This document shows, piece after piece, positions 55,866 through 64,000 of a stretch of 64,000 bases of DNA. A model generated the notes under the pieces. That model was not told the origin of the DNA and ran no database searches. It was given only the letters and a program-made list of their open reading frames with translations. The translations under genes and the position numbers were made by a program. Source of the stretch: VRUE01 sp963716735 (GTDB taxonomy: Bacteria > Actinomycetota > Thermoleophilia > Solirubrobacterales > 70-9); the NCBI GenBank assembly GCA_963716735.1, contig OY970321.1, forward strand, positions 2,356,001-2,420,000. Reading direction: 5' to 3'. The first letter of the stretch is position 1. Every line of letters starts with the position of its first letter.

Positions 55866-56903
55866 ATGCGGTGGGATGAGCAGCGAACGGAGAACGATCT
55901 GCGTCTGCCGGGCGTGGGCGACGGCACCGTCGTGCGCACGTTCGATGCGCCGGAGGCGATGGGGATCAACTTCCATGAGGTGCGCGCCCGCTCGGCGTTG
56001 AACCACGTGCCCGGCGGCCGCTACGGCTTCAACTACACGGTCAATCCTTTTCGAGGATGCACGCATGCCTGCGTCTTTTGCTTCGCCAGGAGCTCGCACA
56101 CCTATCTCGACTTCAACGCCGGGCGCGACTTCGAGCGCGAGATCGTCGTCAAGGTCAACGTGCCGGAGGTGCTGCGGGCGGAGCTTGCCAGACCCAGCTG
56201 GAAGCGCGACCTGGTGGCGCTGGGGACGAACACCGATCCCTACCAGTGGGCCGAGAGCCGCTACCGCTTCATGCCCGAGATCCTCGCGGCGCTGGAGGAG
56301 GCCGAAACGCCCGTCTCCGTCCTGACCAAGTCGCCGCTGGTGCTGCGCGACGTCGATCTCTTCGAGCGGATGGCGAAGCGGCTGCCGGTCTCGGTCAACC
56401 TCTCTGTCCCGACCCTCGACGAGGAGGCCTGGCGTGCCACCGAGCCCCATACCCCAAGCCCAGCAGCCCGCCTCGACGCGGTGGCCGAGCTGCGCCGTCG
56501 CGGCATCGACTCCGGAGTCCTGATCGCCCCGCTGATGCCGGGCATAAACGACAGCCCGGAGCAGGTCCAACCGATAGTCGACCGAGCCCGCAAGGCAGAC
56601 GCGACCTTCTTAGGCGGTGTTGCACTCCATCTACGCGACGAGGTCCGCGACGTCTTCTTCGCCTGGCTGGAAGCAAAACGCCCGGACCTCTTATCGCGCT
56701 ACGAGAACCTCTACCCGGATGGGCGCGCCAACATGCGCCCCGAGCAACGCAAGCGGACTACGCAGGCCGTTAAAGGCTGGGGACGGGGCCGTATGAGAGG
56801 GGAGGGACGGGGGGTCCTCCCGCCGGACTCGCGGGCTTCGCCCGCTCTGAGTATCCGCCCGTCGGGAGGACCCCCCGTCCCTCCCCAACAGGCGCTCTTC
56901 TAA
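55866..56903 (+). CDS. Radical SAM protein, Rv2578c / SplB-like type
   Basis: 345 aa from ATG 55866. The cluster motif CTHACVFC (Cys65, Cys69, Cys72) binds the 4Fe-4S cluster. GTNTDPYQWAESRYRFM and VLTKSPLVLRDVDLF are typical of the Rv2578c group, related to spore photoproduct lyase. Together with the LexA box this suggests a DNA-damage role, but the substrate is unproven. The last about 35 residues (after QRKRTTQAVKGWG) are encoded by a large inverted repeat (56799-56886) and are proline-rich, so they look like an added tail. Confidence 0.87.
   Translation: MRWDEQRTENDLRLPGVGDGTVVRTFDAPEAMGINFHEVRARSALNHVPGGRYGFNYTVNPFRGCTHACVFCFARSSHTYLDFNAGRDFEREIVVKVNVPEVLRAELARPSWKRDLVALGTNTDPYQWAESRYRFMPEILAALEEAETPVSVLTKSPLVLRDVDLFERMAKRLPVSVNLSVPTLDEEAWRATEPHTPSPAARLDAVAELRRRGIDSGVLIAPLMPGINDSPEQVQPIVDRARKADATFLGGVALHLRDEVRDVFFAWLEAKRPDLLSRYENLYPDGRANMRPEQRKRTTQAVKGWGRGRMRGEGRGVLPPDSRASPALSIRPSGGPPVPPQQALF
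56799..56886. repeat. Inverted repeat with perfect 24-bp arms in the 3' end of the radical SAM gene
   Basis: The arms 56799-56822 and 56863-56886 are exact reverse complements (GGGGAGGGACGGGGGG... and its complement). The 40-bp loop contains a second hairpin, GCGGGC-TTC-GCCCGC (56831-56845). It looks like a palindromic REP-type or miniature element that was inserted and is now read as coding sequence. It may also act as terminator between the convergent radical SAM and DNA ligase genes. Confidence 0.8.
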
Positions 56904-56904
56904 G

Positions 56905-57852
56905 TCAGCCTTCGTCCAAAAGGTCGAAGGTGCACTCCTTAGGATCTTTGTCGTCCCTGAACCTGCGGAAGCGTGCACCGTGGCGAATGCGCCCAGTAGC
57001 TGCGTGGTCGTAGCCGACTTCGATCACCAGCTCCGGCCGCAAGGCGACCCACTCGAGGTCGCGCCCGCCGGTCCAGCGGCTCGGCTCGGCGGTGCCGCTG
57101 TCGCCGGTCTCCAGGGGTGCCAGCATCTTGGGCATCGCCCGTTTTGCTTCGGCGCTGAAACCTGAGATGTGCCCTACCGAGCGGAGCTCGTCGCCGTCGT
57201 AGAGGCCGAGGATCAGTGAGCCGACGGTGCCCTCCTCTTTGCCTGGTCGCCAACCCATCACGACGCAGTCGATCTCGCGCTCGCGCTTGACCTTGGCCAT
57301 GCCCTTGCGTTTCCCCGGGATGTAGATGGCATCTAGTTGCTTCGCCATCGTTCCCTCGGTCCTGCGTAGCCACTGCTCAGCTTGCCCGGGGTCGGGGCTG
57401 AGCTTGCTCAGCTCTGCACCGGTCTGCTTCGCCAACGCCTCCAGCCGGGCGCGCCGCTTCCCGAACGGCGTGTCCAGCAGCGCCTCGTCCTCCTCGGCGA
57501 GCAGGTCGAAGGCGACGTAGCCGGCCGGGATCTCCTTGGAGAGCAGCTTGATCCGCGACTCGGCCGGGTGGATGCGCTGCTGCAATGCGTCGAATTCGAG
57601 GTGGCCCTCGGTATCGCGGATGACGAGCTCGCCGTCAAGCACATAGCGCCCTGGCACGAAGCTCAGCTCAGGGAAGTAGCGGGTCAGGTCTTTGCCCCCG
57701 CGCGACTGGATGTAGGCGTCTTTGCCGTCGACGAAGACGATCGCGCGGAAGCCGTCGAGCTTCTGCTCGTAGGCCCACTCCTCGCCTTCCGGAAGCTCTT
57801 TGCGGGTCAGCGCCAGCTGGGGCTTGATCGGTGGCTCGAGGGGGAGCGTCAC
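56905..57852 (-). CDS. ATP-dependent DNA ligase (LigC-type)
   Basis: 315 aa from GTG 57852, which overlaps the preceding TGA (GTGA). Adenylation domain: motif I EQKLDGFRA with Lys31 as nucleotide acceptor, RGGKDLTRYFP, motif III YVLDGELVI, motif IV FDLLAEEDE and motif V (KVKREREIDCVVMGW). The OB-fold domain begins at about 210. Compact ligases of this kind assist NHEJ-like or gap repair. No Ku gene is present. Being the last cistron of a peptide ABC transporter operon is unusual. Confidence 0.9.
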   Translation of the reverse strand: MTLPLEPPIKPQLALTRKELPEGEEWAYEQKLDGFRAIVFVDGKDAYIQSRGGKDLTRYFPELSFVPGRYVLDGELVIRDTEGHLEFDALQQRIHPAESRIKLLSKEIPAGYVAFDLLAEEDEALLDTPFGKRRARLEALAKQTGAELSKLSPDPGQAEQWLRRTEGTMAKQLDAIYIPGKRKGMAKVKREREIDCVVMGWRPGKEEGTVGSLILGLYDGDELRSVGHISGFSAEAKRAMPKMLAPLETGDSGTAEPSRWTGGRDLEWVALRPELVIEVGYDHAATGRIRHGARFRRFRDDKDPKECTFDLLDEG

Positions 57853-58685
57853 GCTTTGAAGTCTGCCCGACGCGCGCGGCTCTCGCGCGGGTCGGGGACC
57901 GGCACCGCCGCAAGCAGGCTCTGCGTATACGGATCCGACGGCTGCTCGCAGACGCGGTCGGCGGGTCCCTGCTCGACGATCTTGCCGTCGTGCATGACGG
58001 CGATCCGGTCGGAGACGTGGCGGACGACGCCGATGTCGTGGGCGACGAAGACGTAGGTGAGTCCGAACTCGTCCTGGAGGTCGTCGAGCAGGTTGACGAT
58101 CTGGGCGCGGATCGAGACGTCGAGCGCGGAGACCGGCTCGTCGGCGACGATCAGCTTCGGGCGCAGCGCCAGGGCGCGGGCGATGCCGATCCGCTGTCGC
58201 TGTCCGCCGGAGAACTCGTGCGGGTAGCGCTCGTAGTGCTCGGGCGAGAGGCCGACCCGCTCCAGCAGCTCCTGCACCTGCGTCCGCAGCTCGGCACCGG
58301 ATGCGCGGCCTTGCAGCCGCAGCGGCTCGCCGACGATTTGGCCGATCCGCTTGCGCGGGTTGAGCGAGGCATAGGGGTCCTGGAAGATCATCTGCATCTC
58401 CGGGCGCAGCGGCCGCATCTGGCGGCGTGAGAGGCCGGCGATCTCGCGACCCTCGAAGCGGACCGACCCGGACGTCGGCGGCAGAAGCTGCATCACCGTT
58501 CGCGCCAGCGTCGACTTGCCGCTGCCCGACTCGCCCACCAGGCCGAGCGTCTCTCCCTGGGCGACGCTGAAGCTGACACCGTCGACCGCCCGCACCCGGT
58601 CGACCTCGCGGTCGACCAACAGTCCGCGCTTGACCGGAAAGTGCTTGACCAGGTCGGTCACCTCGAGCAGCGGCTCGGCGGGCAT
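57849..58685 (-). CDS. Peptide ABC transporter ATP-binding protein (DppF/OppF-like)
   Basis: 278 aa. Walker A GESGSGKSTLART (about 50), signature FSGGQRQRIGIARAL, Walker B KLIVADEPVSALD and H-loop VFVAHD. The C-terminal oligopeptide-transporter extension is short (DPYTQSLLAAVP). It starts at ATG 58685 overlapping the DppD stop (TGATG). It is the second ATPase of the importer. Confidence 0.95.
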   Translation of the reverse strand: MPAEPLLEVTDLVKHFPVKRGLLVDREVDRVRAVDGVSFSVAQGETLGLVGESGSGKSTLARTVMQLLPPTSGSVRFEGREIAGLSRRQMRPLRPEMQMIFQDPYASLNPRKRIGQIVGEPLRLQGRASGAELRTQVQELLERVGLSPEHYERYPHEFSGGQRQRIGIARALALRPKLIVADEPVSALDVSIRAQIVNLLDDLQDEFGLTYVFVAHDIGVVRHVSDRIAVMHDGKIVEQGPADRVCEQPSDPYTQSLLAAVPVPDPRESRARRADFKA

Positions 58686-59719
58686 CAGGCCGGCTCCTCG
58701 AGGCCGATCTGGCCCTCGACCTCGCGGCGCTCGCGCTTTTGCTCAGGTGAGAGCCAGCAGCGGTCCTGATGGTCCGGCGCCTCCTGCAGGCGCGCCGCCA
58801 GCTCGGGCAGCTCGGCGCAGCGGTCGAACGCGTGCGGGCAGCGCGGCTGGAAGGCACAGCCCTGCGGCAAGTCGAGCAAAGAGGGCGGTGCGCCGCCGAT
58901 CTGCGGCAGGCGGTGCGGGCGTGGCCGGTCGATCCGGGTGAGCGAGCCGAGCAGGCCCCAGGTGTAGGGGTGCTGCGGGTCGTAGAAGATCTGGTCCAGC
59001 GTCCCCTCCTCGACCACCCGCCCCGCGTACATCACCAGCACCCGGTCGGCGACCTCGGCGACGACACCGAGGTCGTGGGTGATCAGGATCGTCGCCAGGC
59101 CGCGCTCGCGGTTGAGCCGCTCGAGCAAGCGCAGGATCTGGGCCTGGATCGTCACGTCGAGCGCCGTGGTCGGCTCGTCGGCGATCAGCACCTTCGGCGC
59201 CATCGCCAGCGCCATCGCGATCATCGCCCGCTGCCGCATCCCGCCGGAGAACTCGTGCGGATAGTCGCGGGCGCGCTGCGCCGCATCGGGTATCCCCACC
59301 GAGTCGAGCAGCTCCACCACCCGTTGCCACGCCTCGTCCCTGCTGACGTCGTCGCGGTGGGCACGGATCGCCTCGACGATCTGGTCGCCGACCCGGTAGA
59401 CCGGGTTGAGCGAGGTCATCGGGTCCTGGAAGACCATCGCCACCTCCGCGCCGCGCACCTCCTGCAGCTCCCGGTCGCTTGCCTCGACCAGCTCCCGGCC
59501 GCCGAGCCTCACCGAGCCCTCGATCCGCGCGTTCGGAGAGCGGGTCAGGCCGAGGATCGTCTGCGCGGTGACGCTCTTGCCCGAGCCCGACTCGCCGACG
59601 ATCGCCAGGACCTCGCCCGCGGCAAGGTCGAAGGAGACCCCGCCGACGGCCTGCAGCCGGCCGCCCTCGGTGGCGAAGCCGACGCGCAGATCCCGCACGC
59701 TGAGCAGCGGCTCGCTCAT
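58685..59719 (-). CDS. Peptide ABC transporter ATP-binding protein (DppD/OppD-like)
   Basis: 344 aa. Walker A GESGSGKSVTAQT, Q-loop VFQDPMTSLNPV, signature FSGGMRQRAMIAMAL and Walker B VLIADEPTTALD. The C-terminal oligo_HPY domain (about 235-335) has HPYTWGLLGSLTRID, a CAFQPRCPHAFDRC cluster (Cys-rich, possible Fe-S in this family) and DHQDRCWL. It drives peptide uptake with DppF. Confidence 0.95.
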   Translation of the reverse strand: MSEPLLSVRDLRVGFATEGGRLQAVGGVSFDLAAGEVLAIVGESGSGKSVTAQTILGLTRSPNARIEGSVRLGGRELVEASDRELQEVRGAEVAMVFQDPMTSLNPVYRVGDQIVEAIRAHRDDVSRDEAWQRVVELLDSVGIPDAAQRARDYPHEFSGGMRQRAMIAMALAMAPKVLIADEPTTALDVTIQAQILRLLERLNRERGLATILITHDLGVVAEVADRVLVMYAGRVVEEGTLDQIFYDPQHPYTWGLLGSLTRIDRPRPHRLPQIGGAPPSLLDLPQGCAFQPRCPHAFDRCAELPELAARLQEAPDHQDRCWLSPEQKRERREVEGQIGLEEPA

Positions 59720-59732
59720 GCCGCGCTCGCGT

Positions 59733-60692
59733 TCATTGGGCCGACTCCCCGAGCTTTACCCGCGGGTCGAGGTAGGCATAGGCGATGTCGACCAGCGCGT
59801 TGAAGAAGACGACGAAGAAGGCGCCGAAGAGCGTCACGACCATGATCGGCGGCAGGTCGAGGTGGAAGGTCGATTCGGCGGCGTAGTCGCCGACGCCGCC
59901 GAGGCTGTAGAGCGCTTCGGTGATGATCGCCGCGCCGGCGACGGTCGCGCCGAAGTCGAGGCCGAACAGGGTGACGATCGGGATCAGCGAGTTGCGCAGC
60001 ACGTGGCGCAACATCACCTGCCGCTCGCTCAGCCCCTTGGCCCGCGCCGTGCGCACGTGGTCGCTGTCCATCGCGTCGAGCATGTTCGCGCGCAGCACGC
60101 GGCTGTAGAAGCCGGCGTAGAGGATCGCCAGCGTGATCCAGGGCAGGATCAGGTGGTAGGCCCAGTCGAGCGGGTCTTCGGTCAGCTTCACGTAGCCGCC
60201 GGAGGGGAAGAGCTGGGTCTTGTAGGTCAGGTAGATGAGGAAGACGGCGGCGAGCGTGAAGACCGGCATCGAGATGCCGACCACCGCGACGATCGTCAGC
60301 AGTCGGTCGGTCAGCCCCCCGGCCCTCACCGCCGAGAGGTAGCCGAAGACGATCCCGAAAAGCATCCAGAGCACGGCTGCGCCGATGCAGAGCGAGAGCG
60401 TCGTCGGGAATCTGTCGATGATCTGTTCGTCGACGTCGAGCTGGTTGTTGTAGGAGATCACGTCGCCGCTGAAGATCTTCTTCATCATCGTCAGGTACTG
60501 CTGCGGCAGCGGGTCGTCGAACCCCCAGTCCTCGTTGATCGCCGCGACCAGCTGCGGCGTCGCGTTCTTCCCCGCCAGCCGCTGCGCCGGGTCGGAGTTG
60601 GGCATCACGTTGAAGATCAGGAAGACGATCACCGAGATCGCGAACAGCACCAGGACCATCGCCAGCAGGCGGCGGACGATGAAACGACCCAT
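59733..60692 (-). CDS. Peptide ABC transporter permease (DppB/OppB-like)
   Basis: 319 aa with six membrane helices. N-terminal RFIVRRLLAMVLVLFAISVIVFLIFN, then the external loop, and the EAA coupling motif AKGLSERQVMLRHVLRNSLIPIV. The overlapping TGATG with the DppC stop gives tight coupling. It pairs with the permease at 60692-61705. Confidence 0.94.
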   Translation of the reverse strand: MGRFIVRRLLAMVLVLFAISVIVFLIFNVMPNSDPAQRLAGKNATPQLVAAINEDWGFDDPLPQQYLTMMKKIFSGDVISYNNQLDVDEQIIDRFPTTLSLCIGAAVLWMLFGIVFGYLSAVRAGGLTDRLLTIVAVVGISMPVFTLAAVFLIYLTYKTQLFPSGGYVKLTEDPLDWAYHLILPWITLAILYAGFYSRVLRANMLDAMDSDHVRTARAKGLSERQVMLRHVLRNSLIPIVTLFGLDFGATVAGAAIITEALYSLGGVGDYAAESTFHLDLPPIMVVTLFGAFFVVFFNALVDIAYAYLDPRVKLGESAQ

Positions 60693-61705
60693 CAGACCGC
60701 GGTTCCCTCGGGCTCGGCAAGGCCCGCGTGGGCCTTCAGCCGTATCTTCGATTTCGGGTCGAGGGCGTCGCGCAGCCCGTCGCCGAAGACGTTCAGCGAG
60801 AGCACCGTGAGCAGGATCATCGTGCCCGGCAGGATGCTCAGCAGCGGCTCGCTGGAGATCACTTCGAAGCCGGAGGAGATCATCGTCCCCCAGGACGAGT
60901 TGGGCGGCTGCACGCCGGCGCCGAGGAAGGAGAGGGCCGCCTCGAGCAGCATGTTGTTGGCGATGTTGAGGGTGAAGAAGACGATGATCGTCGACCACAG
61001 GTTGGGTAACAGCTCGCTCAGCATCACCCGCAGCGGTCCCGCTCCCTGGGCGACCGCGGCCTCGACGAACTCCTTCTCGCGCAGGGCCAGCACCTCGCCC
61101 CGCAGCGGCCGCGCCATGTAGGGGACGTAGACGACGCCGATGATCAGGATCGGGATCCAGATCGAGCTGCCGGAGATCGATATCGGCCCCAGCTGCAGGC
61201 CGCCGACGGCCAGGGCGGTGCCCAGGGCGATCCCGAGCAGCAGCACCGGGAACGCCCAGAGGACCTCTAGCACCCGCGAGATCGTCGCGTCGGCCCAGCC
61301 GCGGTAGTAACCGGCCAGCAGGCCGAGCGCGGTCGCGAGCAGCGTCGTGATCAGCGCCGCCACCAGGCAGACGATGAGCGAGGTGCGGCCGCCGTACATC
61401 AGGCGCACCATCTCGTCGCGGCCGAGGCGCCCGTCGGCGCCGAGGAAGAACTTGCCTCCGGCGCCGAGGAAGACGGGGCCGATCGGCTTGCCTTCGGGGT
61501 TGACGACTTCCCGCACCTCGCCGTCCACCTCGATTTTCTCCAGCGTGTGGGTCGTGTTGGGGCCGGTGTCGGCGACCTGGTTCGCCCACAGCGGCGCGGA
61601 AAAGACGAATACGACGATCAGGAGGAAGAGGGCGCCGAAGGCAAGCGCAACCCGGTTACGCCGCAGCCGCCGGTAAGCCAGGTACCAGGGGCTGCGGCTC
61701 CCCAT
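60692..61705 (-). CDS. Peptide ABC transporter permease (DppC/OppC-like)
   Basis: 337 aa. N-terminal OppC_N segment RRLRRNRVALAFGALFLLIVVFVF and an extracytoplasmic insert of about 60 residues (VDGEVREVVNPEGKPIG) between helices 1 and 2, larger than usual. EAA motif AAVAQGAGPLRVMLSELLPNL. C-terminal GDGLRDALDPKSK is typical of DppC. ATG 61705 shares a base with the stop of the binding-protein gene. Confidence 0.94.
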   Translation of the reverse strand: MGSRSPWYLAYRRLRRNRVALAFGALFLLIVVFVFSAPLWANQVADTGPNTTHTLEKIEVDGEVREVVNPEGKPIGPVFLGAGGKFFLGADGRLGRDEMVRLMYGGRTSLIVCLVAALITTLLATALGLLAGYYRGWADATISRVLEVLWAFPVLLLGIALGTALAVGGLQLGPISISGSSIWIPILIIGVVYVPYMARPLRGEVLALREKEFVEAAVAQGAGPLRVMLSELLPNLWSTIIVFFTLNIANNMLLEAALSFLGAGVQPPNSSWGTMISSGFEVISSEPLLSILPGTMILLTVLSLNVFGDGLRDALDPKSKIRLKAHAGLAEPEGTAV

Positions 61706-63339
61706 TACTTGAACTGGAAGCTGGTCAGAGCCTGTCCGAAGGTCGGGTTGAAGACCACGTCGTCGAGGTTGATCGCGCTGGAGACGAAGGTCGAGACGGC
61801 CAGGTTGCCGTACGGAGCCCAGGGGGCGAGTTCCATGTATTCACGGTCGAGCTTGGCGTATTCGGCTTCCTGCTCGGGTCCGAACTCTTCCGCGCTGAGC
61901 CGGCTGATCTTCGCGTTGAGGGCGGGGTCGTCGATTTCCGAGTAGTTGCCGTTGTTGACCGGCTGGATGCTTTTCCCCGAGAGCAGCGGCTGGAAGAAGT
62001 CGTTCGGGTGCGGGTAGTCCTGGAACCAGTTGCTCCAGCCGGTGTCGAGATCAGGCGTCGAGCGGTTGCCGATCAAGGTGAAGTAGTCATCGGCGTTGAT
62101 GATTTTCAACGTCGTGTCGAAGCCGATCTTCTTCAGCACGTCGTCGTAGTATTCGCCGGCTTCTTTGTTGGGGCTTTCGGTGTCCGTCCAGACGGTGATC
62201 TTGCGGTCGGCGGGGTTGGCTTCGGCGATCATCTTCTTCGCTTTTGCCACGTCGTATGGGTAGAGCTCGAACTCCTCGTAGCCCGGCATGCCCGGCGGCA
62301 GGATCTGCTGGTTCGCTTTCAGCTGGCCGGAGTAGATCCGTTCCATTGCGGCGCCGCTGACCGCGTGGTTGACGGCTTCGCGCACCTTGACGTCGTCGAA
62401 CGGCGGTTTCGTCACGTTCATCCAGAAGTAGTAGGTGCTGTTCGTCGGCTCGACCCGGAACTGGGTGCCTTCGTATTTGCTTTTCACCTCGGCGTAGCGG
62501 TCGGCGGGGACCAGGCTCTGCATCCAGTCGGAGGTGCCCTGTTCGACTTCGTTGACCTGGGTCGCCTGGTTGCTGACGACCTTGATCTCGATCTTGTTCA
62601 CGTGGCCGCTGGGCAGGTCGGGCATCAGCTTCGCGTTGTTCTTCGCCCACTGCGGGTTGCGCCGGTAGGACCATTCGCGCCCGGGCTCGACCTCGACGAT
62701 CTCGTAGGGCCCGGTCGCCGGCGGCGGGTCCAGCGTGGTGTTCTTCGTCAGCGGCGTATCGCCGGGTACCGGGGCGACGAGCAGCAGCCCGAGCTCGTTG
62801 TCGAAGGTGCTCCGCGGCGCGTTCAACTCGATCACGATCTTGCCCGTCGCGTCGTTCGTCTTGATGCCCGGAATGCCACCCGACTTGGTTTTCTGGAACT
62901 TTTCGGCGCCGACGATCGCTTCGACGTAGAACGGCGAGCCGGGCGAGTTGAGCGCGATCGTGCGTTCGACGGCGTGGGTGAAGTCAGATGCCTTGACCGG
63001 CGTGCCGTCGGAGTATTTGAGCCCCTTGCGCAGGTTCAGCGTGTAGGTCTTGCCGCCGTTACTGATCTTGGGCATGCTCTCGGCAAGCCCCGGTTCCACC
63101 TTGCCGCCCGCGGTGCCGTTGGCGCGTGCGTAGGTCAGCAGGGGAATGTAGGTGTCGTACATCGCCGTCAGGCCTTCCTGGGTGTAGGAGAGCCCCGGGT
63201 CGAGGAAGTCGGGGAAGGAGGCATAGGTGCCCTTCAGCGTGCCGCCTTCTTTGCCATCGGAGCTACCGCCGCACGAGGACAGTGCCAGCGCGACCACCAC
63301 CAGTCCTACAACAGCAAGCGCTGCGGGCAGCTTCCTCAC
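61705..63339 (-). CDS. Peptide ABC transporter substrate-binding lipoprotein (DppA/OppA-like)
   Basis: 544 aa. Lipobox LSSC (Cys23) in the signal sequence from GTG 63339, preceded by GGAGG. The SBP_bac_5 fold shows LNLRKGLKYSDGTPVKASDFTHAVERT, the family signature, and PPFDDVKVREAVNHAV near the middle. It captures oligopeptides or related solutes outside the membrane. First transporter gene of the operon, whose order is binding protein, permease, permease, ATPase, ATPase, ligase. Confidence 0.95.
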   Translation of the reverse strand: MRKLPAALAVVGLVVVALALSSCGGSSDGKEGGTLKGTYASFPDFLDPGLSYTQEGLTAMYDTYIPLLTYARANGTAGGKVEPGLAESMPKISNGGKTYTLNLRKGLKYSDGTPVKASDFTHAVERTIALNSPGSPFYVEAIVGAEKFQKTKSGGIPGIKTNDATGKIVIELNAPRSTFDNELGLLLVAPVPGDTPLTKNTTLDPPPATGPYEIVEVEPGREWSYRRNPQWAKNNAKLMPDLPSGHVNKIEIKVVSNQATQVNEVEQGTSDWMQSLVPADRYAEVKSKYEGTQFRVEPTNSTYYFWMNVTKPPFDDVKVREAVNHAVSGAAMERIYSGQLKANQQILPPGMPGYEEFELYPYDVAKAKKMIAEANPADRKITVWTDTESPNKEAGEYYDDVLKKIGFDTTLKIINADDYFTLIGNRSTPDLDTGWSNWFQDYPHPNDFFQPLLSGKSIQPVNNGNYSEIDDPALNAKISRLSAEEFGPEQEAEYAKLDREYMELAPWAPYGNLAVSTFVSSAINLDDVVFNPTFGQALTSFQFK

Positions 63340-63340
63340 G

Positions 63341-64000
63341 TCACAACCTCCGTTCTGGACTGGACAGGGCCTCTGCGGGAATTAGCTCCACCATAATCTC
63401 CTCCTCGGCGGCGTCAAAGCTCCCCGGACGTTCTTTTGCGTCGCCGCCGGGCCAGTTCCTGCCCAGGACCACTGCCGAGACGAGGACAATCGCCATCACG
63501 CCGATCCCGGCGACCACGAAGGCGGCTCGCGGACTCCACTGCGAGGCGATCAGGCCGCCGAGCACGAAGCCGATGCCGGGCGTCGCCGAGACCGAGGATT
63601 CGAGCGTGCCGAGCACCCGCGCCTGCATCGACGGTCTGGTCAACTCCTGCACCGCGCTGACCATCGCGACCCACTGGATGCCGTTGCCGGCACCGCCGAC
63701 GAACGAGGCAGCGCAGGCCACGGCGAGCCCCTGTGCAGCCGCCAGCCCGAAGTAGGCGACGCCGATCGCCACCGTGCTGAAGAAGAGCAGAACCGGTAAC
63801 GAGGCGCGGCGCAGCCTGGCGAAGACGATGCTGCCGAGGACCATGCCGAGGCCCCAACTGTTGATCATCAGGCCGTAGCCGACGGCGTCCAGCCCCAGGT
63901 CCTCCTTCGCGTAGATCACCTCTATCGGGATGACCAGGGAGAAGAAGACGAACACCCCCGCCTCCGCGGCGACCAGGCGTCGCAGCGTCGGGTTGGCGCG
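63341..64000 (-). CDS. MFS transporter, C-terminal part (runs off the window)
   Basis: At least 219 codons; the 5' end is beyond the window. It shows about six membrane helices, including the MFS pattern GLGMVLGSIVFARLRR, AASFVGGAGNGIQWVAMVSAVQEL (conserved in the MFS_3/enterobactin-exporter group) and MQARVLGTLESSVSATPGIGFVLGG. The charged tail ends SSPERRL. The stop is one base before the start of the binding-protein gene, so it is probably part of the same operon. Substrate unknown. Confidence 0.85.
   Translation of the reverse strand, partial: RANPTLRRLVAAEAGVFVFFSLVIPIEVIYAKEDLGLDAVGYGLMINSWGLGMVLGSIVFARLRRASLPVLLFFSTVAIGVAYFGLAAAQGLAVACAASFVGGAGNGIQWVAMVSAVQELTRPSMQARVLGTLESSVSATPGIGFVLGGLIASQWSPRAAFVVAGIGVMAIVLVSAVVLGRNWPGGDAKERPGSFDAAEEEIMVELIPAEALSSPERRL

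Noticed and set aside
56905..58857. 650-codon single frame joining DNA ligase and an upstream segment
   Set aside because: The upstream part is an out-of-frame reading of the second ABC ATPase. The ligase starts at GTG 57852.
1..64000. CRISPR array
   Set aside because: No run of regularly spaced direct repeats with unique spacers was seen. Internal repeats found are coding (RTX, NHL, collagen) or pairs.

Overview
The window is high-GC DNA from an actinobacterium. The gene content fits class Thermoleophilia (Solirubrobacterales or a relative) best: large secreted NHL-repeat proteins, a collagen-like surface protein, an ECF42/DGPF pair, an F420-type DUF385 oxidoreductase, LexA boxes of the actinobacterial type, and several copies of one winged-helix regulator family. 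That placement is inferred from gene content and not from a phylogenetic marker. Most of the window is very GC-rich. The stretch from about 24 to 37 kb is visibly richer in A and T and carries broken genes and an insertion sequence.

Layout. 0-3 kb: two serine tRNAs flank a secreted RTX-like protein and a cellulose-synthase-like glycosyltransferase with a PilZ domain. 3-8.5 kb: two tandem controller-type XRE regulators, each with its own palindromic operator, a small winged-helix protein, an ECF sigma factor fused to its own anti-sigma region, a secreted repeat protein, a membrane protein and a phospholipase-D-like protein. 8.5-14.2 kb: the ECF42 sigma/DGPF pair, a cysteine-rich RTX-like protein, and a GAF histidine kinase and NarL-type regulator separated by an AbiEi/DUF559 gene. 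14.4-22.9 kb: a cell-surface block (collagen-like protein, 1332-aa NHL/beta-propeller protein, 951-aa secreted protein, lipoprotein). 23.1-23.9 kb: a HigBA toxin-antitoxin pair that runs into tRNA-Thr(CGT).

23.9-37.4 kb is a putative genomic island. It is bounded by 47-bp direct repeats made of the 5' half of tRNA-Thr(CGT) plus upstream sequence. It holds degenerate tRNA and methyltransferase remnants, three winged-helix regulators, an IS481-family element, and a three-gene operon. That operon encodes a very large exported NHL/propeller protein ending in a papain-like Amidase_6 domain, an overlapping small lipoprotein and a small membrane protein. The arrangement resembles a polymorphic-toxin and immunity module and is the best candidate for an undescribed system here. 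The large gene is split by an apparent one-base deletion.

37.5-49 kb: a ThiF/MccB-like E1 enzyme with a lipoprotein, two single-unit winged-helix regulators, a family-5 uracil-DNA glycosylase, an MMPL exporter, pgsA, folE2, the primary sigma factor, and a PD-(D/E)XK nuclease reading frame that passes through tRNA-Tyr. 49.9-56.9 kb: an SDR, a MerR and three TetR regulators, a coupled dCTP deaminase-YtoQ-NTF2 operon, and an SOS-type radical SAM protein. 56.9-64 kb (minus strand): a complete dipeptide/oligopeptide ABC importer operon, preceded by an MFS gene that runs off the window and followed by a translationally coupled ATP-dependent DNA ligase.

Two genes (PD-(D/E)XK nuclease and radical SAM) have LexA-type boxes one base from the start codon, and a UDG and a DNA ligase are also present, so DNA damage response is a recurring theme on the chromosomal side.
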